Below are positions 53,206 to 62,056 of a stretch of 64,000 nt of DNA, one piece after another. A model generated the notes under the pieces. The model was not told the origin of the DNA. It saw nothing but the letters and a program-made list of their open reading frames with translations, and searched no databases. Source of the DNA: Bacillus methanolicus (GTDB lineage: Bacteria; Bacillota; Bacilli; Bacillales; Cytobacillaceae); the NCBI RefSeq assembly GCF_008764295.1, contig NZ_VTQX01000015.1, positions 1 through 64,000 on the forward strand, given 5' to 3'. Every line of letters begins with the position of its first letter. Positions within the stretch are counted from its first letter, which is position 1. The translations under genes and the position numbers were made by a program.

Positions 53206-54753
53206 ATGCTTTTAGAAGCGATTGGCATAAAGTTTTATATCAAGGATCAACTACTATTAGATATTGAGCGCATTCAAGTTAATCAAGGCGAGCGCATCGG
53301 CCTAATTGGCAAAAACGGAACTGGGAAGACCACTTTATTAGAGGTGATCGCAGGAAAAAAACAGGCTGATGAAGGAATGATCCAACTGAATAGCACATGT
53401 GAGCTTTTACCTCAGCTCAAACGTTCTAACACCACTAAAAGTGGTGGTGAAGTGACGCAAGAATATATTATTGAGGCACTGGCGAGTAATCCGGAAATAT
53501 TATTAGCAGATGAACCGACTACCCATTTAGATACAGAGCATATTGAATGGTTAGAAAAAAAGTTGAGAGACTGGCAAGGCGCCATCCTCTTGGTATCCCA
53601 TGACAGAGCCTTTTTAGATACCCTTTGCACCTCGATTTGGGAGCTTGAAAATGGTCGCATTAAAGTGTATAACGGCAATTACTCTGACTATTTGGAGCAG
53701 AAGGAGCTTGAATTGCGGAGCCATGCGGCAGCTTATGAAAAATTTGAACAAAAGAAAAAACAATTGGAAGAAGCATTGATTTTAAAAGAAAAGAAGGCAG
53801 CTCGCGCAACAAAAGCACCGAAAAAAGGAATTGAATCGAAAAAGGCAAAGCCGTATTTTGCCAAAAAACAAAAAAAGTTGCAAGCAGTTGCGAAATCAAT
53901 TGAAACGAGATTGGAAAAACTTGAAAAGGTGGAAAAAATCAAGGAAACTCCCCCCATACAGATGGCATTGCCTAACGAAGAAGCGTTCACTGGCAGAACG
54001 ATCCTCCGTGTCCTCAATGTAGCAGGAGGGTTTGCCAACCGTGTTCTCTGGAAAAAGGCGAGCTTTGAGGTGCGCGGCGGTGACAAACTAGCCATCGTTG
54101 GAGCAAATGGAAGCGGGAAAACGACGTTGCTGAAGAAAATCATTGAACAAGACGTCGGAATCACGCTTTCACCCGCTGTAAAATATGGTTATTTCAGTCA
54201 AACAATCGATCTCTTAGATTCTGAAAAGTCGATTTTGGAAAATGTGCAAATTTCATCTGAGCAAACAGAGACCTTCATCCGTATCGTTTTAGCACGGCTC
54301 CATTTTTTCCGGGAGGATGTTTACAAGCAAGTTAAAGTTCTTAGTGGCGGGGAACGTGTCAAAGTCGCCCTCGCCAAATTATTCGTCAGTAATATTAATA
54401 CACTAATTCTGGACGAACCAACTAACTTTCTTGACATCGAGGCCGTTGAAGCTTTGGAGTCTTTGCTGATGGAATATAGAGGAACGATTATTTTCGTCTC
54501 CCACGACCGCCGCTTTATTGAAAAAATTGCAACAAGAATATTGACGATAGAAAATGAAGAGCTCCATGTATTCGAAGGCACTTATCAGCAATACAAAAAT
54601 TATGAGCCACGCTCAGAAGAAGAAGATAATCTTCTCCTTCTGGAAACGAAAATCACTGAGGTATTGAGCAGGTTAAGCATTGAACCGAGCGCTGAACTCG
54701 AACAAGAATTTCAAAGATTGCTAGCTATTAAAAGAAAAGCGTTAGAGAAGTAA
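53206..54753 (+). CDS. Antibiotic-type ABC-F ribosome protection protein
   Basis: 515 residues, two ABC domains and no membrane part. Domain 1: LIGKNGTGKTTLL, signature KSGGEVTQEYI, LLADEPTTHLD. A basic, helical interdomain linker (about 170-260: EKKAARATKAPKKGIESKK, in parts) reaches the ribosome. Domain 2: IVGANGSGKTTLLK, LSGGERVKVALAKL, LILDEPTNFLD. The KSGGEVT signature and linker size resemble the Vga/Msr/VmlR resistance group rather than housekeeping EttA-like proteins. GGAG 8 nt before ATG. An antibiotic-responsive attenuator precedes it, which supports a role in protection from lincosamide, streptogramin or pleuromutilin drugs. Confidence 0.88.
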   Translation: MLLEAIGIKFYIKDQLLLDIERIQVNQGERIGLIGKNGTGKTTLLEVIAGKKQADEGMIQLNSTCELLPQLKRSNTTKSGGEVTQEYIIEALASNPEILLADEPTTHLDTEHIEWLEKKLRDWQGAILLVSHDRAFLDTLCTSIWELENGRIKVYNGNYSDYLEQKELELRSHAAAYEKFEQKKKQLEEALILKEKKAARATKAPKKGIESKKAKPYFAKKQKKLQAVAKSIETRLEKLEKVEKIKETPPIQMALPNEEAFTGRTILRVLNVAGGFANRVLWKKASFEVRGGDKLAIVGANGSGKTTLLKKIIEQDVGITLSPAVKYGYFSQTIDLLDSEKSILENVQISSEQTETFIRIVLARLHFFREDVYKQVKVLSGGERVKVALAKLFVSNINTLILDEPTNFLDIEAVEALESLLMEYRGTIIFVSHDRRFIEKIATRILTIENEELHVFEGTYQQYKNYEPRSEEEDNLLLLETKITEVLSRLSIEPSAELEQEFQRLLAIKRKALEK

Positions 54754-54924
54754 AAACAACAGCACAGGGCAAAAAACGCCCCTGCGATGATAAGGAAAAT
54801 CGCTCTCCTTCATGCTCTTCGTTGTCTGAACAATTATTGACTGTCTTTCGGCAACTTACGGTGCAATCCACTTATGGATGCTTCAGGTAATTAATCGATG
54901 AATCACCTTAACTTATAACAAAAA

Positions 54925-54962
54925 CAAAGGTGATCGGGAAATCCGTCCGATCACCTTTATTT
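54925..54962. terminator. Bidirectional terminator
   Basis: Stem AAAGGTGATCGG / CCGATCACCTTT with a 9-base loop and flanking A and T, between converging genes. Confidence 0.85.
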
Positions 54963-54979
54963 GACCAAAAGTCTATTAT

Positions 54980-55477
54980 TCATGATATTGCTACCGCTGA
55001 TTCATCCGTCCAGCCTTTACAGACATCAACCCAATCCTCTGCTCCTGCGTATTCTTGAATTTCTTCACACGAAAGTTCAATCGCTGAATTTATGCTCCCG
55101 CATGCTGGAAATAAGGTGTCAAAGCGTTTCATCGAAACATCGAGATAAACATCCAAATTATTCGCTAAACCGAAAGGACAAACTCCACCGATCTTATGTC
55201 CAGTTTGTGCAAATACTTCGTCAGGAGAGAGCATCCGAGCCTTAAAACCAAAAGTCTGGCGAAACTTTTTGTTGTCTATTTTCGCATCTCCAGCAGCGAC
55301 CACAAGAATCGCTTGCTTCCCTTCACCTCGAAAGGAAATGGTTTTGGCAATCCTAGCTGGAATGACTCCAATGGCTTCCGCAGCCATATCAACAGTTGCA
55401 CTCGATTGTTCAAAAATTTGCACATCTTTGTCCCTATTCCATTTCTTAAAATGTTCTAATACACTTTCTAATGACAT
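54980..55477 (-). CDS. YbaK/EbsC-type aminoacyl-tRNA deacylase (YwhH-like)
   Basis: 165 residues. Family residues include AKTISFRGEGKQAILVVAAGDAKIDNKKF, with the catalytic-type Lys, and GHKIGGVCPFGL. These editing-domain proteins hydrolyse mischarged Cys- or Ala-tRNA(Pro). ATG at 55477 is 7 nt after GGGAGG; the longer frame lacks an SD. Confidence 0.86.
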   Translation of the reverse strand: MSLESVLEHFKKWNRDKDVQIFEQSSATVDMAAEAIGVIPARIAKTISFRGEGKQAILVVAAGDAKIDNKKFRQTFGFKARMLSPDEVFAQTGHKIGGVCPFGLANNLDVYLDVSMKRFDTLFPACGSINSAIELSCEEIQEYAGAEDWVDVCKGWTDESAVAIS

Positions 55478-55553
55478 CGAGTTCCCTCCCAGCTTTTTAC
55501 CATATAATAACACGCTTTAACGCAGTGAAGCAATCGTTATCAACCATTATTGC

Positions 55554-56309
55554 TTAACGGCCAAACAATCTACTCCAAAATCCCCTTTTCACTTGCGTGT
55601 CAGCTTTTTCACTTAATAACGGCTCTTGCTCTTCCTCTTTTTCTATTAATACTCCTTTTTCCTTTGCTTCCTTAATCCAACTCGGAAATTCATTCAGAAG
55701 CATATCGTAGAGCTGTTCATCAGAGATGGCATCGACATCTTCAATATGAATAAAGTTCGCATTATCCACAAATCGACCTTCGAGTGTATCTATTTTTCGT
55801 AAAAAATCAAAATTCCCATTACCAATCCCAACAAATTGCCAAAATAGTGGTTTAATAGATGTCCCTTCAATGATTGGTTTAATCGATCTTTTACATCCAC
55901 CATCATTAATAAAAACGATAAAGGCAGGGTCATCACTTATCTCTTCCTTCGTATATTTCTTGACAACATCCTTCATCACAGGTGGTTCATCGTTTCTACC
56001 AAATTTATGTATCAGCTCATTCTCTAGAATGTACCGATTGACATATCCTTCGAAATCTCTTTCCGTTACCGGGTTCAATCTCGAAAACTCGTTATCATAC
56101 ACCCATACATCCAAAGCACCATCATCATCAAATTGTGACGCAACCGCAAGTATGCGCTCCACCACTTTTTGAACCGTACCATTATTGTATAAAGTTCGCA
56201 TTGAACCTGTAATATCCAGAACCAATCCGACTCGAGCTCTCACTGTCGTCAGTTTCTTTTTTTCCAAAATGATTTTTACCGTTTTCTTTTGCAAGTCAAT
56301 TGTCGCCAT
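55554..56309 (-). CDS. VWA-domain protein, TerF/TerY-like
   Basis: 251 residues. The MIDAS motif is DITGSM (about 32-37), followed by the Thr/Asp positions in VFINDGG. The fold matches the vWA domain found in TerF-type tellurite-resistance proteins. The C terminus is basic (KRGFWSRLFGR). SD GGAGG. No other ter genes are near, so the role is open. Confidence 0.8.
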   Translation of the reverse strand: MATIDLQKKTVKIILEKKKLTTVRARVGLVLDITGSMRTLYNNGTVQKVVERILAVASQFDDDGALDVWVYDNEFSRLNPVTERDFEGYVNRYILENELIHKFGRNDEPPVMKDVVKKYTKEEISDDPAFIVFINDGGCKRSIKPIIEGTSIKPLFWQFVGIGNGNFDFLRKIDTLEGRFVDNANFIHIEDVDAISDEQLYDMLLNEFPSWIKEAKEKGVLIEKEEEQEPLLSEKADTQVKRGFWSRLFGR

Positions 56310-56401
56310 TTTACTCCTCCTCCCATATTTCTTCTATCATAGCGCAAAGTAAAATAAAGGGATTTAAGTAGTGATAATTTGATGCTTTTTTCCTAGAAAA
56401 A

Positions 56402-56590
56402 TTATAACCAGCTTTCTGGAGTTAAAAATACTACGACAACAACACAAATAAATATAAACGCAAGCAAGATTAATAGTTTCATTAGCCCTTTTTTACTCAG
56501 GCCATTATTTTCAGTCGATTCTTTTCGCGTGATCATTAGTCCAATGATGATTCCAATGATGACAATCGCTAGCAGAAAGTAACCTCCCAT
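56402..56590 (-). CDS. Small two-helix membrane protein
   Basis: 62 residues: helix 3-20, a polar loop RKESTENNGLSKKG and a second helix 38-56. SD GGAGG about 12 nt before ATG. No family recognised. It lies just after the HTH/membrane pair. Confidence 0.55.
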   Translation of the reverse strand: MGGYFLLAIVIIGIIIGLMITRKESTENNGLSKKGLMKLLILLAFIFICVVVVVFLTPESWL

Positions 56591-56608
56591 GACATAAATC
56601 CCTCCAAT

Positions 56609-56986
56609 CTAGTAGATTCTTGAATAAACAACGAATGAGATAAATATTGTACAGATAATTAATGCCGTTAAAATATGCAGTAATTCATTAGCAGCCAATA
56701 TAAAAAATTCTATTTGCAAACCTAAATTAAAAATAATTAAGTACACTATTAAAGCAATTACAGAAAAGAACATCCCTTTTTCTCTTATCAGCTTCATCCG
56801 CTCATCTTTCTGCAAAAAATGTGGTGAGAGATAGCTTAAGCAAAAGCACATTACTGCGAGCGCAAACATTAATAAAAAGCTTGTATTAAACGGTTCATCT
56901 GCCACAAGATTGGTAACTATTAGCAAACCTCCAATGGCAATAAAGAACAGACCGAGAATTAAAAATAAGATTCTATTGTTTCGCAT
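56609..56986 (-). CDS. Four-helix membrane protein paired with an HTH regulator
   Basis: 125 residues with four helices; the middle loop is SPHFLQKDERMKLIREKG, the DUF2178-like spacing I recall for such partners. ATG at 56986 follows GGGGG by 7 nt and overlaps the regulator gene by 14 bp. A regulator/membrane pair of this kind often controls itself. Confidence 0.72.
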   Translation of the reverse strand: MRNNRILFLILGLFFIAIGGLLIVTNLVADEPFNTSFLLMFALAVMCFCLSYLSPHFLQKDERMKLIREKGMFFSVIALIVYLIIFNLGLQIEFFILAANELLHILTALIICTIFISFVVYSRIY

Positions 56987-57197
56987 CTTTTTTCCCCCTT
57001 TTCTCTTCTTCAAAAACAAATAATTCCTCAATTGTAGTATTAAACGTTTTAGCAAGCAGAAATGCAAGTGGAAGCGAAGGCGAGTATTTCCCCTTTTCAA
57101 TCGAAATAATCGTCTGTCTTGAAACCCCTAATTTTTCAGCTAAACGATCTTGGGACAAGCCAAATTTTTTTCGATATTCAACTACATGATTTTTCAA
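56973..57197 (-). CDS. XRE-family HTH transcriptional regulator
   Basis: 74 residues, almost wholly an HTH_3 domain: KNHVVEYRKKFGLSQDRLAEKLGVSRQTI, SIEKGKYSPSLPLAFLLAKTF and TIEELF (quoted in parts). TTG at 57197 lies 6 nt after AGGTGG and gives the usual M-KN start. Confidence 0.9.
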   Translation of the reverse strand: MKNHVVEYRKKFGLSQDRLAEKLGVSRQTIISIEKGKYSPSLPLAFLLAKTFNTTIEELFVFEEEKRGKKDAKQ

Positions 57198-57332
57198 TAA
57201 CAACCACCTACCCTACTTTTAGTATAAATGTAAAAGAAACTTTACGTCAAGTTCCCTTTACATTCAATCAAAAAAAAGTTCAGAGCTTTGACAACTCTAA
57301 ACTCAAGAATATCCGGGGTAATCAAGGTTTTC

Positions 57333-58118
57333 TTATAACAATTCCTTTATACGTTTCATGACTGAATGAATCGTTAACCGATGAAATGAAATGAGCTCGC
57401 CTTTAAATACAACTGCGAAAATCCCATAAGGAGTTGGCGACAGCTCCATTAACTCAGCCCTATCTTTAAAATCGATCATTTCCACATCTAGTCCTAATTT
57501 TTGCGCTCCTATTTTTATATTTTCGGTCGCAACCTCAACATAAGGACATTGAAAAGAGCGTAATATCGTAAGATCAGTGAATTTCTTTAACCTCTCATCC
57601 CAATTGGTTGGGAAGACTGGCAGTGGTGCGTGATCAGCAAACTGATATACGAGTAACTCAAAGTTATAAGGAGCTGTGTCCACTAATGTGAAACCATTTT
57701 TCAAAAAAATGTCCTTGCTTGGTGTCCAGGAAGTGTGGGAGTTGGTCACTACAACTACACCATATTTAGACTCTTTTTTGGCATCTTCAAGGCATCTATG
57801 AAGCAATTTACTGCCGTAGCCTTTACCTGTTTTGCTTACCCATAAGCAATGGATCACTAAATAGTTATCAGCATGAACAACTCTGGAAGAATGTTGTGCT
57901 TCCGTATATTCAATAAAACCGACTTGTTTCTTATGTTCAAGTAACTGAATATATTTTAATCCTTCTTCAAATTGGGCATTCAACCACTTATTTTTATTTA
58001 TGTATCCCATTGATTTCTTCTTGCTTCTTAAACAATAGCTCCCCATTCCTTCGAGAAATTCTCCGTCTAATTCTATCAATTCCAAATGGGACTCCTTTTT
58101 AGGCAACCGGTGTCCCAT
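57333..58118 (-). CDS. yoaP: GNAT acetyltransferase with YoaP-like C-terminal domain
   Basis: 261 residues. The GNAT part has [28 protein letters not shown], the acetyl-CoA loop, and the C-terminal part (about 160-261) is a YoaP-type domain with a Cys ([16 protein letters not shown]). ATG at 58118 follows GAGGAGG by 6 nt and overlaps csaA. Substrate unknown. Confidence 0.85.
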   Translation of the reverse strand: MGHRLPKKESHLELIELDGEFLEGMGSYCLRSKKKSMGYINKNKWLNAQFEEGLKYIQLLEHKKQVGFIEYTEAQHSSRVVHADNYLVIHCLWVSKTGKGYGSKLLHRCLEDAKKESKYGVVVVTNSHTSWTPSKDIFLKNGFTLVDTAPYNFELLVYQFADHAPLPVFPTNWDERLKKFTDLTILRSFQCPYVEVATENIKIGAQKLGLDVEMIDFKDRAELMELSPTPYGIFAVVFKGELISFHRLTIHSVMKRIKELL

Positions 58119-58428
58119 TTGGAACCTCCTCATCGATACTCAACAGCACGACATCATCTGCCTCTGGAACTCCCCCAAGTACTAATACTTCTGATTTAAA
58201 ACCGGCAATTCTCCGCGGAGGAAAATTGACTACCGCTACTATTTGTCGTCCGATGATCTGTTCAGGGGTATACCGTTTCGTAATTTGTGCAGATGAACGT
58301 TTGATTCCTAGTTCACCAAAATCGATTTCCAATTTAAGCGCTGGCTTTCGTGCCTCTGGAAACGGCTCCGCTTTTACTATCGTACCAACGCGCAAATCCA
58401 ACTTCATAAAATCTTCAATCGTTGCCAT
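58099..58428 (-). CDS. csaA: CsaA tRNA-binding/chaperone-like protein
   Basis: 109 residues, a single OB-fold tRNA-binding domain: [44 protein letters not shown] (in parts) and [20 protein letters not shown]. CsaA dimers bind unfolded proteins and possibly tRNA. SD AGGAGG. Shares an operon with yoaP. Confidence 0.93.
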   Translation of the reverse strand: MATIEDFMKLDLRVGTIVKAEPFPEARKPALKLEIDFGELGIKRSSAQITKRYTPEQIIGRQIVAVVNFPPRRIAGFKSEVLVLGGVPEADDVVLLSIDEEVPNGTPVA

Positions 58429-58523
58429 TTTTATCTCCTCCTATGACTTTCATTTTAATGAAGTGAGCAAAATGAAGCAATATTATGACCATTTTATCGC
58501 ATAATAGAGATTGAGGTGAAATC

Positions 58524-59705
58524 ATGTACAAGTTATTATCACATAATGATTTAGATGGGGTTGGATGCGGAATCCTTGCGAAACTGGCCTTTGGCAAGGA
58601 CGTACAGGTTCGTTACAACTCAATTGCTGCATTAAATCGGGAAGTGGAATTATTTTTTGAGAATGATGATCCAGAAACGGTTCTTTTTATAACAGACTTA
58701 TCTATTAATGAAAAAAATGAAAAAAACATAGAAGCCTTTTTTCAATCAGGGGGAAAAGTGCAGCTTATTGACCACCACAAAACATCCTTAAATTATAATC
58801 AGTATGATTGGGGGAACGTTATCGTTGAAGATGACGATGGGAAGCTTACTTCAGCAACCTCCCTTTTTTATCACTATTTGATCGAAAAAGGCCATTTATC
58901 GAAAACAGAAGCGTTGGACGAATTTGTTGAACTTGTTCGCCAGTATGATACATGGGAATGGGAAAAGAACGATAATCAGCAAGCTCAACGCCTTAACGCA
59001 CTCTTCTTCCTTGTTTCAATTGATGAGTTTGAGAAAAAGATGCTTGAGCGCCTTAAATCATTTGATCATTTTCAATTTGATGATTTTGAGAAAAAAATTC
59101 TAGATATGGAAGAGGGGAAAATTGAGCGCTACATTCGCCGAAAAAGAAGGGAGATCGTTCAAGCACAAATCAACGATCATTTTGCTGGTGTCGTCTATGC
59201 TGAATCCTACCATTCTGAGCTTGGAAACGAACTAGGCAAAGAATATCCACACTTAGATTATATCGCTATTATCAATATGGGTGGCAAACGATTGGGCTTT
59301 CGTACGATTCATGATCATATAGACGTTTCGAAGATTGCAGAAAAATTAGGTGGGGGCGGACATGCAAAAGCAGCCGGATGCACGCTGACTGAAAATGCCT
59401 ATAAGTTGTATGTTAGCAACACCTTTCAACTTGAGCCCCTGCATGAGGATGCAAAAAATAACCGTTATAACGTCAAGGGGGTCTCCTTTGGAACACTGTA
59501 TTTAAATCGCCGCGAAGATCATTTTTTCATACATTCAAACACAAATTCTGAATGGATAATCGAAAAAAATCGCAGGCAATTAGCTCAAACATTCTCCAGC
59601 TTTACAGAAGCTGAGAAATTTCTTAAACGTACTGAAGCTTGCTGGTTAACAGATGACGATCATTTTGTAAACTATTTAAAAAATGAAGTGAAAAAACGAA
59701 AATGA
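58524..59705 (+). CDS. nrnB: Oligoribonuclease NrnB (DHH family)
   Basis: 393 residues, very close to B. subtilis NrnB (YngD). DHH motifs: SHNDLDGVGCG, ITDLSINE, LIDHHKT, QYDTWEWE, and DHHA1 with KLGGGGHAKAAGC. It degrades short RNA (nanoRNA) from the 3' end and has Mn-dependent phosphodiesterase chemistry. SD TGAGGTG. Confidence 0.95.
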   Translation: MYKLLSHNDLDGVGCGILAKLAFGKDVQVRYNSIAALNREVELFFENDDPETVLFITDLSINEKNEKNIEAFFQSGGKVQLIDHHKTSLNYNQYDWGNVIVEDDDGKLTSATSLFYHYLIEKGHLSKTEALDEFVELVRQYDTWEWEKNDNQQAQRLNALFFLVSIDEFEKKMLERLKSFDHFQFDDFEKKILDMEEGKIERYIRRKRREIVQAQINDHFAGVVYAESYHSELGNELGKEYPHLDYIAIINMGGKRLGFRTIHDHIDVSKIAEKLGGGGHAKAAGCTLTENAYKLYVSNTFQLEPLHEDAKNNRYNVKGVSFGTLYLNRREDHFFIHSNTNSEWIIEKNRRQLAQTFSSFTEAEKFLKRTEACWLTDDDHFVNYLKNEVKKRK

Positions 59706-59731
59706 GGGTTTTTCTATTGGAAACCCTCATT
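59701..59731. terminator. Hairpin at the nrnB stop / possible terminator of the siderophore operon
   Basis: Perfect 11-bp stem AATGAGGGTTT / AAACCCTCATT overlapping the nrnB stop. The T-rich tail (TTTTCGTTTTTT) is on the minus strand, so it better suits transcripts from the siderophore operon. Confidence 0.65.
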
Positions 59732-59845
59732 CTTACGAATATTTGACCCTATTTTTGAACGCAAGCAAGCATAATCATACGGGCTTATTAGTCATTTCTG
59801 CCTTTCAAAGGCAAAAATGGCTTTGAATTAAACTTGCAAAATTAG

Positions 59846-59925
59846 ATATATCAGCGATTTTTTTCATATATCGGCGAAAAATGAAATATATCGGCGAAAA
59901 TCGGAATATATCAGCGAAACACCAA
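59846..59925 (+). repeat. Four tandem 20-bp units (ATATATCrGCG)
   Basis: ATATATCAGCG or ATATATCGGCG at 59846, 59866, 59886 and 59906, exactly 20 bp apart, with A/T-rich variable spacers. Noncoding, between nrnB and the siderophore operon. Confidence 0.85.
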
Positions 59926-59959
59926 AATCACAACCAAAAGGCCACCAGAAAGACCAATT

Positions 59960-60967
59960 TTATTTTTTTAACAACAAATACATAAAATACGGTGCACCAA
60001 TTAACGCAACCATAATACCTGCAGGAACTCCATCCGGGTCAACAAGATTTCTGCCAATCGTATCTGCCAAAGTAAGGAGCCAGCCTCCGAGCAAGATGGC
60101 TACTGGGATATAAAGCTGATTTCTAGGACCTACTAATGCTTTAGCGATATGGGGGGCCATTAAACCAATAAAGGCGATCCCACCCGTTACCGAAACAGCA
60201 GCTGCGGCCAATGCAACTGCAGCCAACAACAAGGTGACTCTTTCTTTTTCTACTGCTACACCTACACCCACCGCTACCGGCTCACTCACCCCTAATAAAT
60301 TTAAACGGTTAGCACGATAAAGGGTAAAAGGAACCAACACAATCAACCACGGCAAAATGGCCAAAATAAACGGCCAATCCGCACCCCAAATATTCCCGTT
60401 CAGCCACTTAGCAATAAAATCGACCTTAAATGGATCAACCGCTGAGAAAATAATAATCATCACACCGGAAAACGCCATGGAAAAACCGACGCCAATTAAT
60501 ACTAACCTTACAGGCTGTAGACCTGTTTTACGATCATAAGAAAAAAGATAAAGGAGCGCTGCCGTCAACATCGCACCAGCAAAAGCGACAACTGGCAATA
60601 GATAGACAAATGAGCCACTGCTTACTGGAATGAACAGATAAAAAATAGCAACCCCTAACCCAGCACCAGCGTTTATCCCAATAATCCCTGGATCCGCTAA
60701 ATCATTGCGTGTAATTCCCTGTAAAATGGATCCTGATAAAGCGAGGGCCATCCCTGCCAGCAAGGTGACAATCAATCTTGGCATCCGAACGGAGAAAATA
60801 ACGAACTCTTCTTTAAATGTTCCTTGACCTAATAAAGTGGGGATAAGGCGATCAAAAGAAACAGATGAACTGCCAATTCCCATGCCAATGACCGCAGTTG
60901 CTATAATCACAATGGTTAAGAGCAATAATGTCAGCCTTTGTTTTTTAACAACACTTGGATGAATCAT
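59960..60967 (-). CDS. Iron-siderophore ABC permease (FecCD family), second subunit
   Basis: 335 residues, about ten helices. VRMPRLIVTLLAGMALALSGSILQG, NDLADPGIIGINAGAG and GFVGLMAPHIAKALVG-type coupling motif (here IAFIGLMAPHIAKALVG). Its ATG overlaps the first permease stop (ATGA), so the two pair as a heterodimer, as in FhuB/FhuG-like or YfiZ/YfhA systems. Confidence 0.93.
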   Translation of the reverse strand: MIHPSVVKKQRLTLLLLTIVIIATAVIGMGIGSSSVSFDRLIPTLLGQGTFKEEFVIFSVRMPRLIVTLLAGMALALSGSILQGITRNDLADPGIIGINAGAGLGVAIFYLFIPVSSGSFVYLLPVVAFAGAMLTAALLYLFSYDRKTGLQPVRLVLIGVGFSMAFSGVMIIIFSAVDPFKVDFIAKWLNGNIWGADWPFILAILPWLIVLVPFTLYRANRLNLLGVSEPVAVGVGVAVEKERVTLLLAAVALAAAAVSVTGGIAFIGLMAPHIAKALVGPRNQLYIPVAILLGGWLLTLADTIGRNLVDPDGVPAGIMVALIGAPYFMYLLLKK

Positions 60968-61974
60968 GTGAATGCTTTCCCTCCTTTACGAACAATGAAA
61001 AGGAAGAATGGTAATCCTAAAATGGACACGATTGCAGCAACCGGCGTTTCATATGGAGCGCTAATCGTCCGCCCAAGCGTATCTGCCAACAGCATAAAGC
61101 CTCCGCCGACCATAATCGACATCGGAATAATAAAGCGATAGTCCGTTCCCACGACTGCCCGTACGATATGAGGCACCATGAGTCCAATAAAGGCCATATT
61201 CCCAATTAACGCGACTGCAGCTCCAGCAAGAATGATAATAATAAAAAACAAAATTGCTTTCACTTGGGTTGTTTTCTGTCCTAACCCAACCGCCACCTCT
61301 TCATTTAAGCTTAAAATCGTCAGTTGTTTAGAAAGGAATAGAGCAAACAATAGGCCGATTACAATAAATGGAACAATAACTTGAAGCTGACTCCAAGTTG
61401 TGCCCACCAAACCGCCCGCCGTCCACATTGAGACATTTTTTGAAATCTTAAAATAGAGCCCGATCCCTTCAGCTATCGCTGTTAAAAAAGCAGAAACAGC
61501 TGCTCCAGCTAACACGATGCGAAAAGGAGAAAACCCGCCTTTTTTCACTGCTCCAAGACCTATAACCATGGCAGTTCCTACCCCAGCTCCGATAAAGCAA
61601 GCAATCATAATGCTAAAATAATTAGCTGTTGGAATAAAGGCCAATGTTACCGCTAAAGCGACGTTTGCCCCCGCTGTTAGACCAAGCAGACCTGGATCTG
61701 CTAACGGATTGCGGGTCACCCCCTGCATAATTGCCCCTGAAACAGCAAGCGCAGCCCCAACAAATGCTGCAGCAACTTCACGTGGCAGGCGGATCTCACG
61801 GATCATTGCCAGCTTGTCCCCACTTTCATTCGTTGCTATGGCAAACCAAATATCTTTCAATGTTGTATCTGCTGCTCCGAAAACAAGAGCAGCAGCAAAT
61901 ACAGCAATAAAAAGCACAATTCCTATTATTAGCTTGTATGTAAATGGAATGAAAGGTTTATATTGTCTCGTCAT
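60964..61974 (-). CDS. Iron-siderophore ABC permease (FecCD family), first subunit
   Basis: About 336 residues. LPREVAAAFVGAALAVSGAIMQG, NPLADPGLLGLTAGANVALAV and MAFIGLMVPHIVRAVVG. ATG at 61974 is preceded by AAGAAGAGAG; the frame start at 62010 has no SD. Most like B. subtilis YfiZ/FhuB-type hydroxamate permeases. Confidence 0.92.
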   Translation of the reverse strand: MTRQYKPFIPFTYKLIIGIVLFIAVFAAALVFGAADTTLKDIWFAIATNESGDKLAMIREIRLPREVAAAFVGAALAVSGAIMQGVTRNPLADPGLLGLTAGANVALAVTLAFIPTANYFSIMIACFIGAGVGTAMVIGLGAVKKGGFSPFRIVLAGAAVSAFLTAIAEGIGLYFKISKNVSMWTAGGLVGTTWSQLQVIVPFIVIGLLFALFLSKQLTILSLNEEVAVGLGQKTTQVKAILFFIIIILAGAAVALIGNMAFIGLMVPHIVRAVVGTDYRFIIPMSIMVGGGFMLLADTLGRTISAPYETPVAAIVSILGLPFFLFIVRKGGKAFT

Positions 61975-62056
61975 CCGTCTCTCTTCTTTCGTAGATTTGA
62001 ACGTATGCATAAAACAAGGAATTCTCGATAAAAGAATTCCTCGTTTTGTTCGTTCA

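Noticed and set aside
59846-59925. CRISPR array
   Set aside because: Units are only 20 bp with 9-bp A/T-rich spacers, and no cas genes are near.
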